Source: Sipunculus nudus (Eukaryota > Annelida > Sipuncula > Golfingiida > Sipunculidae). From it: a stretch of DNA of 64,000 nt. Both the position numbers and the translations under genes were made by a program. The notes beneath the pieces were generated by a model that was not told where the DNA came from, searched no databases, and saw only the letters and a list, made by a program, of their open reading frames with translations. Position 1 is the first letter of the stretch. Every line of letters starts with the position of its first letter. The DNA lies in NCBI GenBank assembly GCA_026874595.1, contig CM049317.1, forward strand, positions 51,047,618 through 51,111,617. Reading direction: 5' to 3'. Positions 33,300-45,256 of the stretch are shown piece by piece.

Positions 33300-34262
33300 A
33301 CAAGGGACATGTGGGTCACGGCGCTCAGCTGAAATTGATGATGAAAATATTTTCATAACAATTAGACCAAATCCGATTCAGACCAGTCTAAACCCTCATC
33401 AGGATCTAGTTCAGCCCAAATCCTTATTAAGACTGTGATTTGACATAATTCTGAATAACGCTTCTACCCTGTGACCTTGACTTTTGCCCTCATGACCCAA
33501 AAATAAAAAAGGGTTCTTACTTATTAGGGGGCCATAAATAAATCAAATTTGAAAAATATGTTAATCCAAACTTGAACTATTATTCAGAAACAAAATGTGG
33601 ATAGATGGCCATTGGGACCTTGACCTTTGACCTAATGATCCCAAAATCAATCAGTTTCATCTCCGACATGCAGGTCATCTACAAGTATTAGATGAAACGT
33701 TTGGGATGAAAGGTTTGGATTAAAATGCATCCACAATTTTTCAATTTAAGTGGGTCCTGTGACCATGACCATTAACCTCACGACCGCAAAATCAAAAAGG
33801 TTCTTACATTATTGCTGGGTCGTGTATAAGTCAAGTTTTAAATCAATATATCCATCAAAACTGGAGTTATCATCAGGAAACAAATATGCGGACAGATGGC
33901 CCTTGTAACCTTGATCTTTGACCTTGAGATCCCAATATCGATCAGGTTTTTTCCTTATTATTTAGTAAGCTATGTTTTCAAGATGGAAGGTTTTGGATGA
34001 AAAGTTTGGCTTTAAATGCAGCCACAATCTTCTAAATAAAATGGTCATATGACCTTGACCTTTGACCCCATTTACCCAGAGAAAAAAATAGAGTTCCTGC
34101 GTTGGAAGTTGACCATATATAAGTTAAGTTTGAAATTCATATCTATCCAAACTTGAGTTATCATCAGGAAGCAAACTTGATAGACATACAGAAAGATGAA
34201 CAGGCGGACGGACATGGCGATCACCATAGGGCATCCGCTTGTTCAAGCGGGCCCATAATAAC
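33300..34262 (+). repeat. Interspersed repeat with internal tandem modules carrying TGACCTTTGACC
   Basis: Three or four diverged modules of about 280-320 bp recur. Each has a GACCTTGAC-CTTTGACC block, a CCAAAATCAA-type block, GTTCTTAC/TTCCTGCG, and TC(A/C)AACTTGAGTTATCATC-type sequence. The last module ends GGACGGACATGGCGATCACC and GGGCATCCGCTTGTTCAAGC. TGACCTTTGACCT near 33,622 and TGACCTTTGACCC near 34,052 are direct repeats of the nuclear-receptor half-site with 1-bp spacing. Confidence 0.75.
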
Positions 34263-34339
34263 AATAATGTTTCAAGACACTAGATTAAACTTGCAAATCA
34301 TTATATTTTGGCAGTCTCAAAATAAAGGAAATAATTCTT

Positions 34340-34800
34340 AAAAAATAGAAAACATACAGTGGCGCTACCAGTCCTCAGGAATTGAAGTAACCAGTCATTA
34401 TCAATAAACACACCAGGTTTCAGGAAACCAAATAAAGCCGCAGTTGACAAACTGACATATTGTCGTTATATGATTGTCTAAAAAATCAGGGAAACTCATA
34501 AAAAAAATAAAGTAATTAACGCAAGCGCTACCACAAGTTTTTGGAAACTTAAAACTCCAGTCATGGTCAGTATTCAAGGCAAGGTTCAGGGCAATTCATG
34601 CATCTATTATCAAGACACTGGAGGTTTCGTATCAATTTTCTAATTATTCGGGGGGTACATACAAGCTCATATCTCGGAGGATACAGGTCACAGTGACCTA
34701 AGGTCCAACGGTGTCAAAACGTACCAGTCTAACATACAGACAGACAGATAGACAGACAGATTGATGGACAGACGACGGACGCTGGCCGATCACTAGAGCT
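34340..34800 (+). repeat. Interspersed repeat ending in a GACAGACAGA-rich tail
   Basis: Contains ATTCGGGGGGTACATACAAG (near 34,647), also seen near 27,179 with a longer G run, and a tail of GACAGACAGATAGACAGACA near 34,738 followed by GACGACGGACGCTGGCCGAT. Same class as the insertion at 26,745-27,390. Confidence 0.6.
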
Positions 34801-35045
34801 CAGTGGACCTACAGTCATCTGTGCTAAAAATCATTTTAGGAGCAAGTGACAGGCTATATCTCAAAGAAAATCTAATTTGCCCCTGTATATGTTGTCCCGC
34901 ACTGTGTACAAATCTCTTAGTGAGGGTACTGACTTACTGAAATTAAATGTTTTTGCATTTAAGAAAACCAGTCATATATTTCAAACAATTTTTTTTAACT
35001 CTACCAATAAAACGTAAATAATCATATCATAACACAATTAAGTTA

Positions 35046-35047
35046 TA

Positions 35048-35103
<56 letters not shown>
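35046..35103. repeat. (TA)n microsatellite
   Basis: About 58 bp of TA directly before repeat D2 copy 2. Confidence 0.95.
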
Positions 35104-35110
<7 letters not shown>

Positions 35111-35335
35111 ATTCTGCGCAGAATCAATTCAGAATTTCAAATTCTTATATCGTTAATACGCTAAACAAGAGAAATAATTGCCAAAGTATTGATTAAATTT
35201 TGGAAAATGGGATTGAAAAGAGTCAATTATTACATCAACTCATTGCTTGCATGTTTGGATCAATAATTTCTATTCTCATGTTCTCTTAGTTATTTCATGA
35301 CAGATTCAGAAATAATACCCCGGGATACATAGTAT
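35104..35335 (+). repeat. Repeat D2, copy 2
   Basis: Homologous to 24,833-25,084; see that entry for landmarks. The downstream D3 block is not present here, so D2 and D3 are separable modules. Confidence 0.8.
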
Positions 35336-35466
35336 CCATTATTACAGATGATAGTGTACTGTAATGAAAATTCGGTAACATTTTCATGACTTTTCAATCC
35401 CTTTCATGCTATATTTTTTTCTAGCACCAAGTTATTTTAACTTCAGTATCATTTACAAAATCGGAT

Positions 35467-35488
35467 GGGGGGGGGGGGGGGGGGGGGG
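35467..35488. repeat. Poly-G run (22 G)
   Basis: Twenty-two consecutive G, followed by CCTGGCCATC. Confidence 0.95.
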
Positions 35489-35715
35489 CCTGGCCATCTA
35501 TTTTCGCATCCCCTGGATACACCCCTGGCTTTTGAAGCATGATCTTCTCTGTAATGATTTAGCTGTTTCCGTTCTCTTACGGCATGCCCTGACGATAAAT
35601 TTATCTTAATAACTTTCCGAAAACATGTACTCCCGCCATTCATTACATTGTGTCAGTGATGCGCCTCCGTTGTCAATGACATGCAAACCACTTTCCACAA
35701 ATCGTTTTGTAAATG

Positions 35716-35803
35716 TTTTGTATGTGTGAAAGGGGTTTAGCGACGCCGGGGACCGAACACGGGTCGCTAGCAGAGACAGACGAGCGTTTTACCCCCACGA
35801 CTG
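35716..35803 (-). mobile_element. SINE family 2 head fragment
   Basis: Minus strand shows CCCGTGTTCGGTCCCCGGCG, a B-box-like word in the same context as at 39,208-39,220, preceded by an A-box-like GTGGGGGTAAAACGC. Truncated after the head. Confidence 0.55.
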
Positions 35804-36139
35804 TGTTTACTTTTCGTCAATTTCTGTAGCTCCGTGCTTTGGTTAGGAAGATAACAGATCTTGTTAAATGTTGTCAACACTGAGTATTTTAAATCCTCCT
35901 TGTAAGGTAAAGTATATACTATGGAGACGAAGTAAATGTATCTATTTTCGCATGATTGATACATCCTTTCGCGGACCAAATGATGAAAGGAAATCGATAT
36001 GTCTGGTCTTATATTGTCTGTATTATAAAGAAGAAGGACTTGGTGCCAACCAAAATAGACTGATTCACTTAAAGCTGACATCAGAAAGTTGTAAAGGATC
36101 TTCATGACAACAGGAGTATTACTTTGGAATCTTTCTTTA

Positions 36140-36191
<52 letters not shown>

Positions 36192-36629
36192 TATCGATTT
36201 AAAATTTGTTTTTAAACTGATGCAATGGACATAGGAATCTCTCAGAATCTCCCACTTCATGGGAAAAAACATAACTGCTGATGCTACATAAATATGTTGC
36301 TACAAAATGTTTTAATACATAGAGCCTTTACTGCAATCACACTTCGAAAGTTATTCCCATACTGACAGCTTAACCAGACACACCGTTCTGTGATAATGTT
36401 TACAACACATCAAACGGCGATGGGAATTGTAGGCTATATCAAATTTCACATTCCCCCGTTTAATAATTTATCTTTAACCAAGGGGAACCCTGGGAGTCTT
36501 ATTTCAAACATAAATATTTTTCTTGAACATGTGCAGGCAATATTTGAACAGCCATCTTGGCCATGCTTTTAATATGCATAAAGTATTACTTATTCTGTTT
36601 CTCATGTACATTAAATTCAAATGTTCATC
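35804..36629. other. Spacer with one microsatellite
   Basis: A 112-codon minus-strand frame (35,767-36,105) overlaps a plus-strand frame and the SINE fragment and has no recognised domain. Confidence 0.35.
36146..36187. repeat. (TA)n microsatellite
   Basis: About 42 bp of TA. Confidence 0.95.
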
Positions 36630-37000
36630 CCTGTTTCTGTGTGAGTTCTTGTGTGTGTTTCTTTACAACGGAATCTTATGAAGTTTCCAGGGCATTTCGG
36701 TAATGGGCCAATGAAAAATCGATTAGATTTGGTGTGGATCCGGCACATGAGCCATGACCTCATCAATGAATATTCACAAACGTACAGTCACTTATGCACA
36801 AATGAACCTGGGACTGTGGATCGAATAGGTGAATGCAAACACGGTTTTGGAGCATCCCATAATAAGGACGCCCACATGACAGAGGTTTGCATTCGGAATG
36901 CAGATTGCTCGTTGCAAGCTGTATTTACCCTTTTTACAGCTGACTGCAGCAACATGTATCCATCTTGTCCAGCAGTTAAGTTTGCAAATTATGCTTGACT
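36630..37000 (+). repeat. Repeat family B, long copy
   Basis: ACGGAATCTTATGAAGTTTC, ATCGATTAGATTTGGTGTGG and ATCCGGCACATGAGCC match the copies at 21,030 and (inverted) 39,640. The 115-codon frame across it is matched by no conserved frame in the other copies. Confidence 0.7.
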
Positions 37001-37124
37001 CAGCGATAACATCACTCATATATATAGATGTCCCACACTCCAATCTACAAACCGGTCTTTCTGTTGAATGGTTTTGATTCATGGCAATACCTCCGTATAT
37101 GTAATGAGTTAAATCACCATACTT

Positions 37125-37275
37125 TGGGGTCACCGTGACAACTTACCCAGATTTGAAGGATTTCATTGAAACTCACTTGAAATATTTTTCAATAGAGTTT
37201 CTAGTCTGTATTCAAGGCATATTCAAAGAGGTCAAAGGTCGCAAGACACGCCGGGCGTATTGTGCAGTCTTACTG
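37125..37275 (-). repeat. Repeat family C fragment
   Basis: CAATAGAGTTTCT, GAGGTCAAAGGTCGC and GACACGCCGGGCGTA match the outer part of the family C copy at 63,300-63,450 in the same orientation. Confidence 0.6.
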
Positions 37276-37630
37276 TGTTCTTCATTGTATTGTTTGCAGC
37301 TGGGATATTGATGTGACAAAACAGGGTAAGAATGAATTAGGAAAAGAAAATAATTCAAAATGCAAGAGGCGTTGAAGGACGAAAACTAGAATTGGAAATA
37401 AAACTTGGAAATGATTTGAGACGACATACACCCACTGCGACACCCGGAATAACGGAATCGGCGAAGCAAATTCTACGAATACAAGCGGGCAGCACTCAAC
37501 ATAATAACAAATTATTTTTGCGTGACATTTTAGAACGATGAGACGTTTTTATTTCTTACAACTTCTCTCAACTACAGCCGAATTTGAGCACCAAGTGGTA
37601 TACGTCTCTTTCGGTTGCTGTTGTGTTTGA
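37276..37630. other. Spacer
   Basis: Nothing recognisable. Confidence 0.35.
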
Positions 37631-38033
37631 ACCGGCATCTGTGGCTTATAGAGCACAGGACTCAAAGCCGGGAGGTCGTGAGTTCAAATCTCAGCCGAGG
37701 AGCGGTGAGAGTTTCACGGTGGGACCCAACCCAGGATAAGCGCCCTGCAGGCCTAATTGGCAGGCTGTACCCCACAGCCGTGTATCACTCACAAACGACT
37801 GCGTCTTTGTGAGGTTCCGCGGTGTTATGACCCAGCAATGGGAAAATAACACACCAAGGACCTGCAGGTGCGGGAGACACCGGGCCTGGGTGACACCAGG
37901 GTATAAAATTAAATGACAGGAAACGAGTGCTACTTTCCTGTTACGTAATCCCAAACCGAAATGAAGCTCTGCATATGTGCATATTTACCTAATTAATAAA
38001 TAAAGTGAGTCAAAATAAAAAGATGGAGGCGGT
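37631..38033 (+). mobile_element. tRNA-derived SINE, family 1, copy b
   Basis: Head ACCGGCATCTGTGGCTTATA with B-box-like GAGTTCAAATCTC (37,680-37,692). The body includes AGCGCCCTGCAGG, CTCACAAACGACTGCG and the CCAAACCGAAATGAAGCTCT block, and the tail ends AAAAAGATGGAGGCGG. It is the longest copy and a reasonable reference for the family. Confidence 0.85.
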
Positions 38034-39084
38034 AATATCTTCCAGAAACATTTAAATAGGTTGTGTTTGTGTTGGGCATCGGCGATATGAAGAGATATAT
38101 ATTTGGTATGTGTGGGAGCTAGTGAAGGGTCTTTTATAACCGCAGACTGAGAAATTAAACTTTAATTTCATTGTAGAATCTTACGAGCAAGGTTTTGTAA
38201 CACTAAGATAATTTGACAACCTAGAAAATAAACATGAAACCACCAGAGCCAAGATTAAGATGTGAAACTTTCCTTTAGTTTCCCATGTGATTAATTTTCT
38301 TATATTACATTGAGTCAGAATTAATTCCTTTCCCGGACCAGGGAGAAAAAAAAGAGAAAACAAATGTGATATTAATTCTACTTGTGTCGTTGAATTATTA
38401 ATCAAAATAGTTATCAGACATCTTCAATAATATAAATGTTTCTTATTAATCTTTGTAAAAAGTGAAATGAGATATGTGAATACTAAATGGTTAGGTATTC
38501 TGAGAGTTCATGAACATAATTTTAATTTTGCCCATGTGTGCCAAAAAAATTAAAATAGAAAACACGTGAAGAGCGCAAGTCATCCGAAACTTCGTATCGT
38601 AATTATTTTCACCTGAAAATATTTTCAACCGAAATCAAATATTTTTTGTTTTCCCTTCACAAGGAAAAGTTTCCACACATATAATTTTATTGTATTTTTA
38701 AAGGTACTCCATAAGGGACTTATATATGTTTAGGTGCATTAGGAAACTCCCTTCATTTAATAATTTCCTAAAATAAGATTCTGATCATGTTTCTTTCGGT
38801 GATTTTTTTTTATAGTTTTGGATATACCTACCATACTTTCTTTTGTACGAGGTCGTAAAGATTGACTCAGGGAAAAGATATATAATTAAATTCACGCGAG
38901 TACTTTGACCTATATTGATTTATAATGGTTATATTACTCTTGACGACAAAGGAAACTTGTTATTCTTTATTAAAATGTGAAAGCATCTCGTGCTCTTGTT
39001 AGTACGCACACGATAGGGCCTCGTATTTTTAAATATAAATTTATTCATTTTACATGGATTGTACAAATAGTTACTATAACTTAT
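38034..39084. other. AT-rich spacer
   Basis: No repeat or frame of note. Confidence 0.4.
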
Positions 39085-39272
39085 CTCGGCACTTTCCATG
39101 GCTCAGATGTTGCCGTTCCGTAGACTGTAGCGGTGAAGGAAACCGAAGACCCGGAGAAACCATCGGCCTTGGACGGGCGACTACAGCCCACTTTCATGGC
39201 CACGCCGGGGATCGAACCCTGGTCGCCAGTGGAGAGAGCCGAGCGTTCTACCCCTCGACTGTCCACGCCTCA
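39085..39272 (-). mobile_element. tRNA-derived SINE, family 2
   Basis: On the minus strand the head starts near 39,272 and reads GCGTGGACAGTCGAGGGGTA (A-box region), then CCAGGGTTCGATCCCCGGCG (B box, 39,208-39,220). A body follows, ending CTGAGCCATGG. Related fragments: 28,886, 35,716 and 47,129. The family differs from family 1 in both head and body. Confidence 0.75.
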
Positions 39273-39639
39273 GTTTATTCTGTTGTACATGCAATGACTA
39301 TCTCGTGTGCACACGACAACCTCTAGCAATAAACAGAGCGTGCACAAGCGATAAATACGGATAGATAAAACAGTAAGACCCACGTCTTAAATCTTTGGAA
39401 CATGTTTGTCTACATAGGACTCAGGTTGCAGACGTTTAACTTTCATATATATTTTCTAAATACGCGGAGATCTGAAAACATAGCTCTAAAGCAGTCATTG
39501 GCTGTGCTTGGAAAAGAAGTGTGGGAGGGGCATTCCACAGAAGTACCCATTCCTGACCTGACGGCTAGGACTTTGAGCGACCGTTGAAAGAAGCATCTAA
39601 CATTTTTAGGCTGGTTTCCTGCTCCGTTCAGTCTGGAAA
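39273..39639. other. Spacer
   Basis: Nothing definite. Confidence 0.35.
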
Positions 39640-40010
39640 CGTATAATTTAACAGTACACAATGCAAACCAGGAATCTGCATTCCAAGGAGTGCAAGCCTG
39701 CACCATGTTTTATTTCCTATTGTGTTTTGCTGCCCCCAAACCGTATTTGCATTCACATATACGGCAATTATCCCCATGCTAAATCGTGCATATGTGACTG
39801 TACATTTGTGAATATTTCTCGATGACGCTAATAAATCCGGATAAGATCCTAGGTCCACACCAAAATATAGTCGATTGTTCATTGGCCCATTTCGAAATGC
39901 CCTGAAATTTTCATGAGATTCCATTCATGGTTGCTTTAGTTATGTTGTGAAAAAAGTACACAGACAAACAGTCAAACATATACACACATAAACACGTACA
40001 CGTAGGAATG
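39640..40010 (-). repeat. Repeat family B, inverted copy
   Basis: Reverse complement of the 36,630 copy: CATGAGATTCCATTC, ATTGGCCCATTTCG and CACACCAAAATATAGTCGAT, ending in a CACACATAAACACG-type tail. Confidence 0.7.
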
Positions 40011-40879
40011 AACGTATACCCTTCTGGCGAAGGCATTAAACAGGTGCGTGTCTATAGACCAACCGCGAGGGTTTTTCCCCTGATAACCTTATGACTATTG
40101 CTGGGTGGATATTTTATTTATTCGTGAAGACACATGGGTTGCTATTAATGTAATCATGACTTGCAAGATGTATAAGGCATTGCAATGAAACATATGACAT
40201 TCAATATTTCAGCTTTTCAATGCTGCTATCCAAAACTTCTCAAAAAATTGCTCGCAGATCCAATTAAATCTGAATATATCGTGAAGTCCTCGAAGCCTCT
40301 GCTGAAAACGTTCTAATAGATGGAAGCGTTGCACGATGACAAAATGTCAGCAATCAACGGCAGTTCCTCGCCAATTAAGGCATATTTGTCTAAACATGTT
40401 AAACTCAAAACCATCCAACAAGGTCAATCTTTTGAACAAATAAACAACTATCTATAGTGGACGCCGACAAACATGGCTACAGCAGACAAGATTTTTTATA
40501 ACGATACAAATATGGGAAAGACTCGAGGAATATCTCATTTTTGTCATAAATTTTAATGCTCTTTATATATTCCATTGTTTTTCGTTTTATTGTAGCTCAA
40601 TTGGCTGGTTTTAATATTTACAGATGGGACTCTTGTGCTTGCAACAGACCTTTTATTGATATTAAATAACAGTTATTACTTTATACAGCTTGTACCCAAA
40701 TCTCACGTAGCCGGTAAAACAGATTTCATAAGTGTATAAACATATATCTAAGATCTACCGGGTAAAATAGCCCATTTTTATTTCAAAACCATAAAATGAA
40801 TCAACCATTTATAACCCTTTCTGACGCTGTAAGGAGATAACCGGGAACGACTATCATGCTTTGATAACACAAGAGCACT
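40011..40879. other. Spacer
   Basis: No supported feature. Confidence 0.35.
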
Positions 40880-41755
40880 GCAAACGTTCATAATACGCCC
40901 GTCGTGTATCTGGTAACCTGTGACCTTATTAAATATGCAATAAAGTCTGCTGAGAATTTAATTGAGGTGAAAAACGGTATTGGTAAATATGTATATTGAG
41001 TTTCATGAAAATCCATTGGATATTTGTTAAGTCACCAGGGTGCCCCCAAAGTGCGGTGACCTCCGACATCATTAAATATGCGTTGATTTTGCTGGAAAGC
41101 AATCTTAGACGAGATATATTACTGATGAACATTTCTGATGAGTTTTATAAAAATCCTTCATCTTATTTGTAAGTTATCGCGGCGGCACGACACATTCGCT
41201 ATCATGATGACACTAAAAAGCAGCCTGGTAACCTCTGACCTCATTAAATATGCTTGAAATCTGCTGAGAAATTAATTCAGGTAAAAAAAAACTGTATTGT
41301 TAATATGTATATTGAGTTTCATGAAAATCCATAGGATTTTTGTAAAGTCGCCACGGTGCCTCCAAAGTGCGGTGACCTCTTACCTAATTAAATATGCGTG
41401 GAGTTTGCAGGAAATCGAACTTAGGCGAGGTATTTTGTTGCATAACATTTCTGAAGAGTTTTTTCAAATTCCTTCATATTCTTCGTACGTAATCGCGGCG
41501 ACAGCACAGAGTAGCCTAGTGCCCCATAATCTTATTAAATATGCGTGGATTTTACCCGATAATCGAACTCTAGCAATATAATATGGTGACAAGTAGTTAT
41601 GGGGAGTTTAGTGAAAATCCATTCAAGCCCCGGAAAGTTAGGGGGGGGCACTTAAAGTTAACGGTTGAATGGACGGACAAACGGCACGACGGCACGATGG
41701 ACGGACGGACGGTGGGTACATCATAATACTCCCGTCATATGACGGGCGTATAAAG
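40880..41755 (+). repeat. Repeat family C with internal tandem modules and a terminal palindrome
   Basis: Modules of about 160-330 bp repeat GTGACCT(C/T)(A/C)TTAAATATGC, TTTCATGAAAATCCAT(T/A)GGA, CAAAGTGCGGTGACCTC and ACATTTCTGA(T/A)GAGTTTT. The unit ends with ACGGACGGACGG and the perfect palindrome CCCGTCATATGACGGG (41,731-41,746). Inverted copies lie at 62,813 and (fragment) 37,125. I associate this repeat with molluscs. Frames with LIKYAW repeats are by-products. Confidence 0.75.
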
Positions 41756-43120
41756 AGGTAAAAATGGATCTGAGTATGCGTAATACGCCCACTTTGTAGT
41801 GAAGGCTTTTTTTCATCTACTGCCTTCGAGTTTTTATAAATATCTATAATTTTAATATGTGCGTGATTATGTGCTTGTCATTATGCAGCTTTTTAACGAA
41901 TAGCTTTCAACATTCTTTTCCCGACAAAGTAAACACTTTTGAGAATAAGAATTCTTCTGTTGTGGCGTACCTCGCGGTAGGTCACATCAGTACAACCAAA
42001 AACAGCCAATTAAACAGCTCACGAGAATATGTAGTCATACTTATTAATGTAAAAATAATGAACTAATTGGCATCCGTATATACAACTTGTTGTATTCATT
42101 AACATGATTTATATTACAACATAACGATATATCTTCCCTAATATCCTTCCGCAATTAAAGATATCATTAACGGTTGATTACTCTTTTTAAAATGTAGTTT
42201 AATGATCAATCTATTGTCTTTTAATAGCCCTTACATCCACAAATGAACGCGTGTAAATAAGTATCAAAGATGAATAATGGCGCTATACAAACTGTTTTAT
42301 TGTAATATATTAATTTATCGTTCAGACAAGCACCAATTTGGAATAATGAGCTTATATATAATATATAATTTGCTTCATTAACAGGAGACTTTTCGCTTCA
42401 GATTTTATGATAATTACGTTTGCTGACCATGTAGAATGGCTGTTTTATTATTACTGGAGAAGCTTGTATCCTTTTGACAAATTCGATTTATCATCCAATT
42501 CATAACCCTGTTCTATATTTCTATATTCTTGGCAACAATGATAGGACTCGCTCTTGCTAATCATATAGGAAGACATTTTAAATATCAAAATAATTAGATA
42601 TTTGTATAGTGTGTGTTTTTTTAGATGATATATAAATTTAGTCATGTGGTCACTGTACTATTTCATTTTTTGGACACAGCAGTAATCAAATACTGTAGCA
42701 AAAAGAAATTTGTAATCAGAATCTTAAGTAAAAGCTAAACCAGAAGTTATCAATTTTTACATGTATGATAGTTACAAAATGACATTTTGTATTTTTTTAC
42801 AAAAAAATTCTGATATCGTTAACATATATTCTATATAGGTTTCAAAGGGGATTGTCTTGTATTAGTTTTTGTAATTGTCGCAAAGGAAGAGGACAGGGTC
42901 AAATGATTTGACTTAAAAGGGAGTGCGGAGGCCGCGGACAATATCGGTATTTCACTGAATGTCCCCTTATTCATTTTTTACGGAATAAGTAAGTTTCTGA
43001 ATAAAATGAGATACGAAAAGAGCATTTCATTACAAATATCATACATCAGAGTAACCCATTTGCGTTTAAAGTTGTTTTCTTTTCAACTGACTCGTATTAC
43101 AAGCAGGTACGTGATAAATC

Positions 43121-43123
<3 letters not shown>
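41756..43123. other. AT-rich stretch without a supported gene
   Basis: Frames of 64-69 codons (41,857 plus; 42,451 minus) carry no recognisable motif. Confidence 0.4.

Positions 43124-43192
<69 letters not shown>
43124..43192. repeat. (TA)n microsatellite
   Basis: About 68 bp of TA, among the longest in the window. Confidence 0.95.
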
Positions 43193-43195
<3 letters not shown>

Positions 43196-43649
43196 AAAGG
43201 ACTTCTAAATGAACGGCATATCTACTCCCAACGCTGTTAATAAGTAGTTTTCTTTATTGTTTATGATGACATTATCTAATGTCAATGAACACAGTTTTCA
43301 TTTGTATTATACTTTAAAACAAGAACATAAAGAACATTTGTGAATATTTTGAGAATAAGTATAATTTAAGTCCGCATAAAGAAGCCTTCCTTGTCATATT
43401 CTTTTCCATATACTTATTTAAAAGTCTTAAAATTACAGAGTTATTTTTACAAGCTTACAAATCACATTATTTGATTAAAAGTCTTAACGTTTTTTAGCAG
43501 TACTTTGTTTCAGCCAAAAGGTTGTTGGATCATGGTTTCCCGACAGTTCTATTTTCAAGTATCCGTCAAGTATTGCCCCATGTTTAAAAATGCCTTTAAC
43601 TTTATGGAAAAAAAAGCAATGGGCGCATGTATTTATTTTTTACTTTTGT

Positions 43650-43651
<2 letters not shown>
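43193..43651. other. Spacer
   Basis: No feature. Confidence 0.35.
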
Positions 43652-43712
<61 letters not shown>

Positions 43713-43732
43713 GGTGTTGTTTTTCTTCAGAG

Positions 43733-43766
<34 letters not shown>

Positions 43767-43850
43767 TTATATATATATATATATATATATACATTTATAT
43801 ATATATGTATACATACATACATACATATATATATATATACATATGTGTAT
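43652..43850. repeat. Compound (TA)n/(CATA)n microsatellite cluster
   Basis: About 57 bp of TA, a 25-bp unique spacer (AGAAGGTGTTGTTTTTCTTC), then TA runs broken by ACATTTATA and a (CATA)n segment. The overlapping 98-117 codon frames are low-complexity artefacts. Confidence 0.93.
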
Positions 43851-45013
43851 GTGTGTAAATGGTTGTGTAAAACAAATCTTTGTTAAATTTGTGAAGAACG
43901 GATCGATTTCATTGATTTTGCCCCTGATTAATTCTTACTGTCTGAGCAAGCTGATTTTTTTTCTGGAGTACATATATGCATGTACCCTTTTCCCAAGATG
44001 GTTCGCATTTGGCAGGTCTGTATTGTGTTTTTTTTTTGGGCTACACACGGAATGACAGGGCCAAAGTTATTTTCATAGATCATTGTAAGGTCAATAGGAG
44101 AATCTCTACGTGAGCTGCCGTGCCTTTTGGCTTGGCATATAAGAGGAATCAATTTGTTTGAACCCGAAATATAATAACGATATTCTTAACCAACTCAATC
44201 AACATACCCCTGACAACGCAGAGTGTTAATAATACTATCAAATGTGCACATGATCTCACATACTGTCACAATCCAATGGTTTGAAAAGATGTTAAGTTAA
44301 AATATGACTAACAAGTTAATATCTTGTAAATTCCATTAGACCCCCCCCCCCCTAAAAAAAAAAAAATATGGTTCCCAGGAATTTTTTAGACACCAGTGCG
44401 GACGGATGATTTTGTACCTTTTTGTATATTTCGATAAAAAAATGTTATATGATCAAGGGAAAGCAAGATAATAACATTAATCTTTTGCTAAACAGGCAAA
44501 ACCACTACATAACAAAGGAAATCTGATCTAAGTATTTTTTTAGGTTTGGAAGATGAAAGTCTAAATAAAAAGATTTGATGCGGCGGGTTAAAATTGACAC
44601 GGGCGGTGCCTGAGAACCGTAGCTTTATTTCTTTTGCCTAACATGTACAGATTTTATAATAATACTAGTATACATGTTTAAAGCATTCTTTAAAGCGATT
44701 TTAGTCATTCGTTTGTCGAATGTTGCGCTGCTTTGTTAATTCCGATAAGGACCACATTTGGAAGTGTTTTAACAACATAATGTGTTATTCTTTATAACTT
44801 TTAAATGTAAGTATGTTGTTTCTACCCATGTATGAATTTTACCAAATAAACTCAATAAAACATTCAGTCAGTCGAAGAAAATATAAATTAGTTAGCTTTG
44901 TTTTTTACAAGATGCAAGAGGTGTGGCGAGTGTGCGCGAATGGTCATGTTAGCAGGGTAGTCGCAATACATTGCTGGTTTTACTAGTACTGTCTTGGCAA
45001 ATATCATTTTATA
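43851..45013. other. Spacer
   Basis: Holds a poly-C/poly-A junction at about 44,341-44,366. AATAAACTCAATAAAACATT near 44,845 could be an old LINE 3' end, but no coding relic precedes it. Confidence 0.35.
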
Positions 45014-45256
45014 CCCGGCTTTACCTGTCATACCATGGCCTAAAAGGTAGAGCTCAAAGCATGGAGATCGTGAGTTCGAATCTGAGCCGAGGCTTTGAGA
45101 TTTTTCACTGTCCGTTCTCGCCCAGGATGAGCGCTCTATAGGTTTAATGGAGGAATGTGCCCGACAATAGTGATTTACTCACAGACGAGTGCGCTTTTTG
45201 GGAGTTCTTCAGGAGTGGTACACCGTGGAACTCCATTAAAAATGGAGGTGGTTACC
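45014..45256 (+). mobile_element. tRNA-derived SINE, family 1, copy c
   Basis: B box GAGTTCGAATCTG, then CCGAGGCTTTGAGA, GAGCGCTCTATAGG and the tail AAAATGGAGGTGGTTACCTC. The head carries extra bases and the body has an internal deletion relative to copy b. Confidence 0.75.

Noticed and set aside
41731-41746. Helitron 3' hairpin at CCCGTCATATGACGGG
   Set aside because: The palindrome is perfect, but it is not followed by the CTRR end expected for Helitrons, and the start of the repeat does not show a Helitron 5' end.
40880-41755. Protein repeat with LIKYAW motif
   Set aside because: The same nucleotide modules occur in inverted family C copies with different frames open, so the repeat is non-coding.
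43505-44055. Open frames of 98-117 codons reading IYIYIYI (also at 3836, 19,603, 23,641, 25,573, 30,944 and 43,006)
   Set aside because: They are translations of (TA)n microsatellites, which contain no stop codons in some frames.
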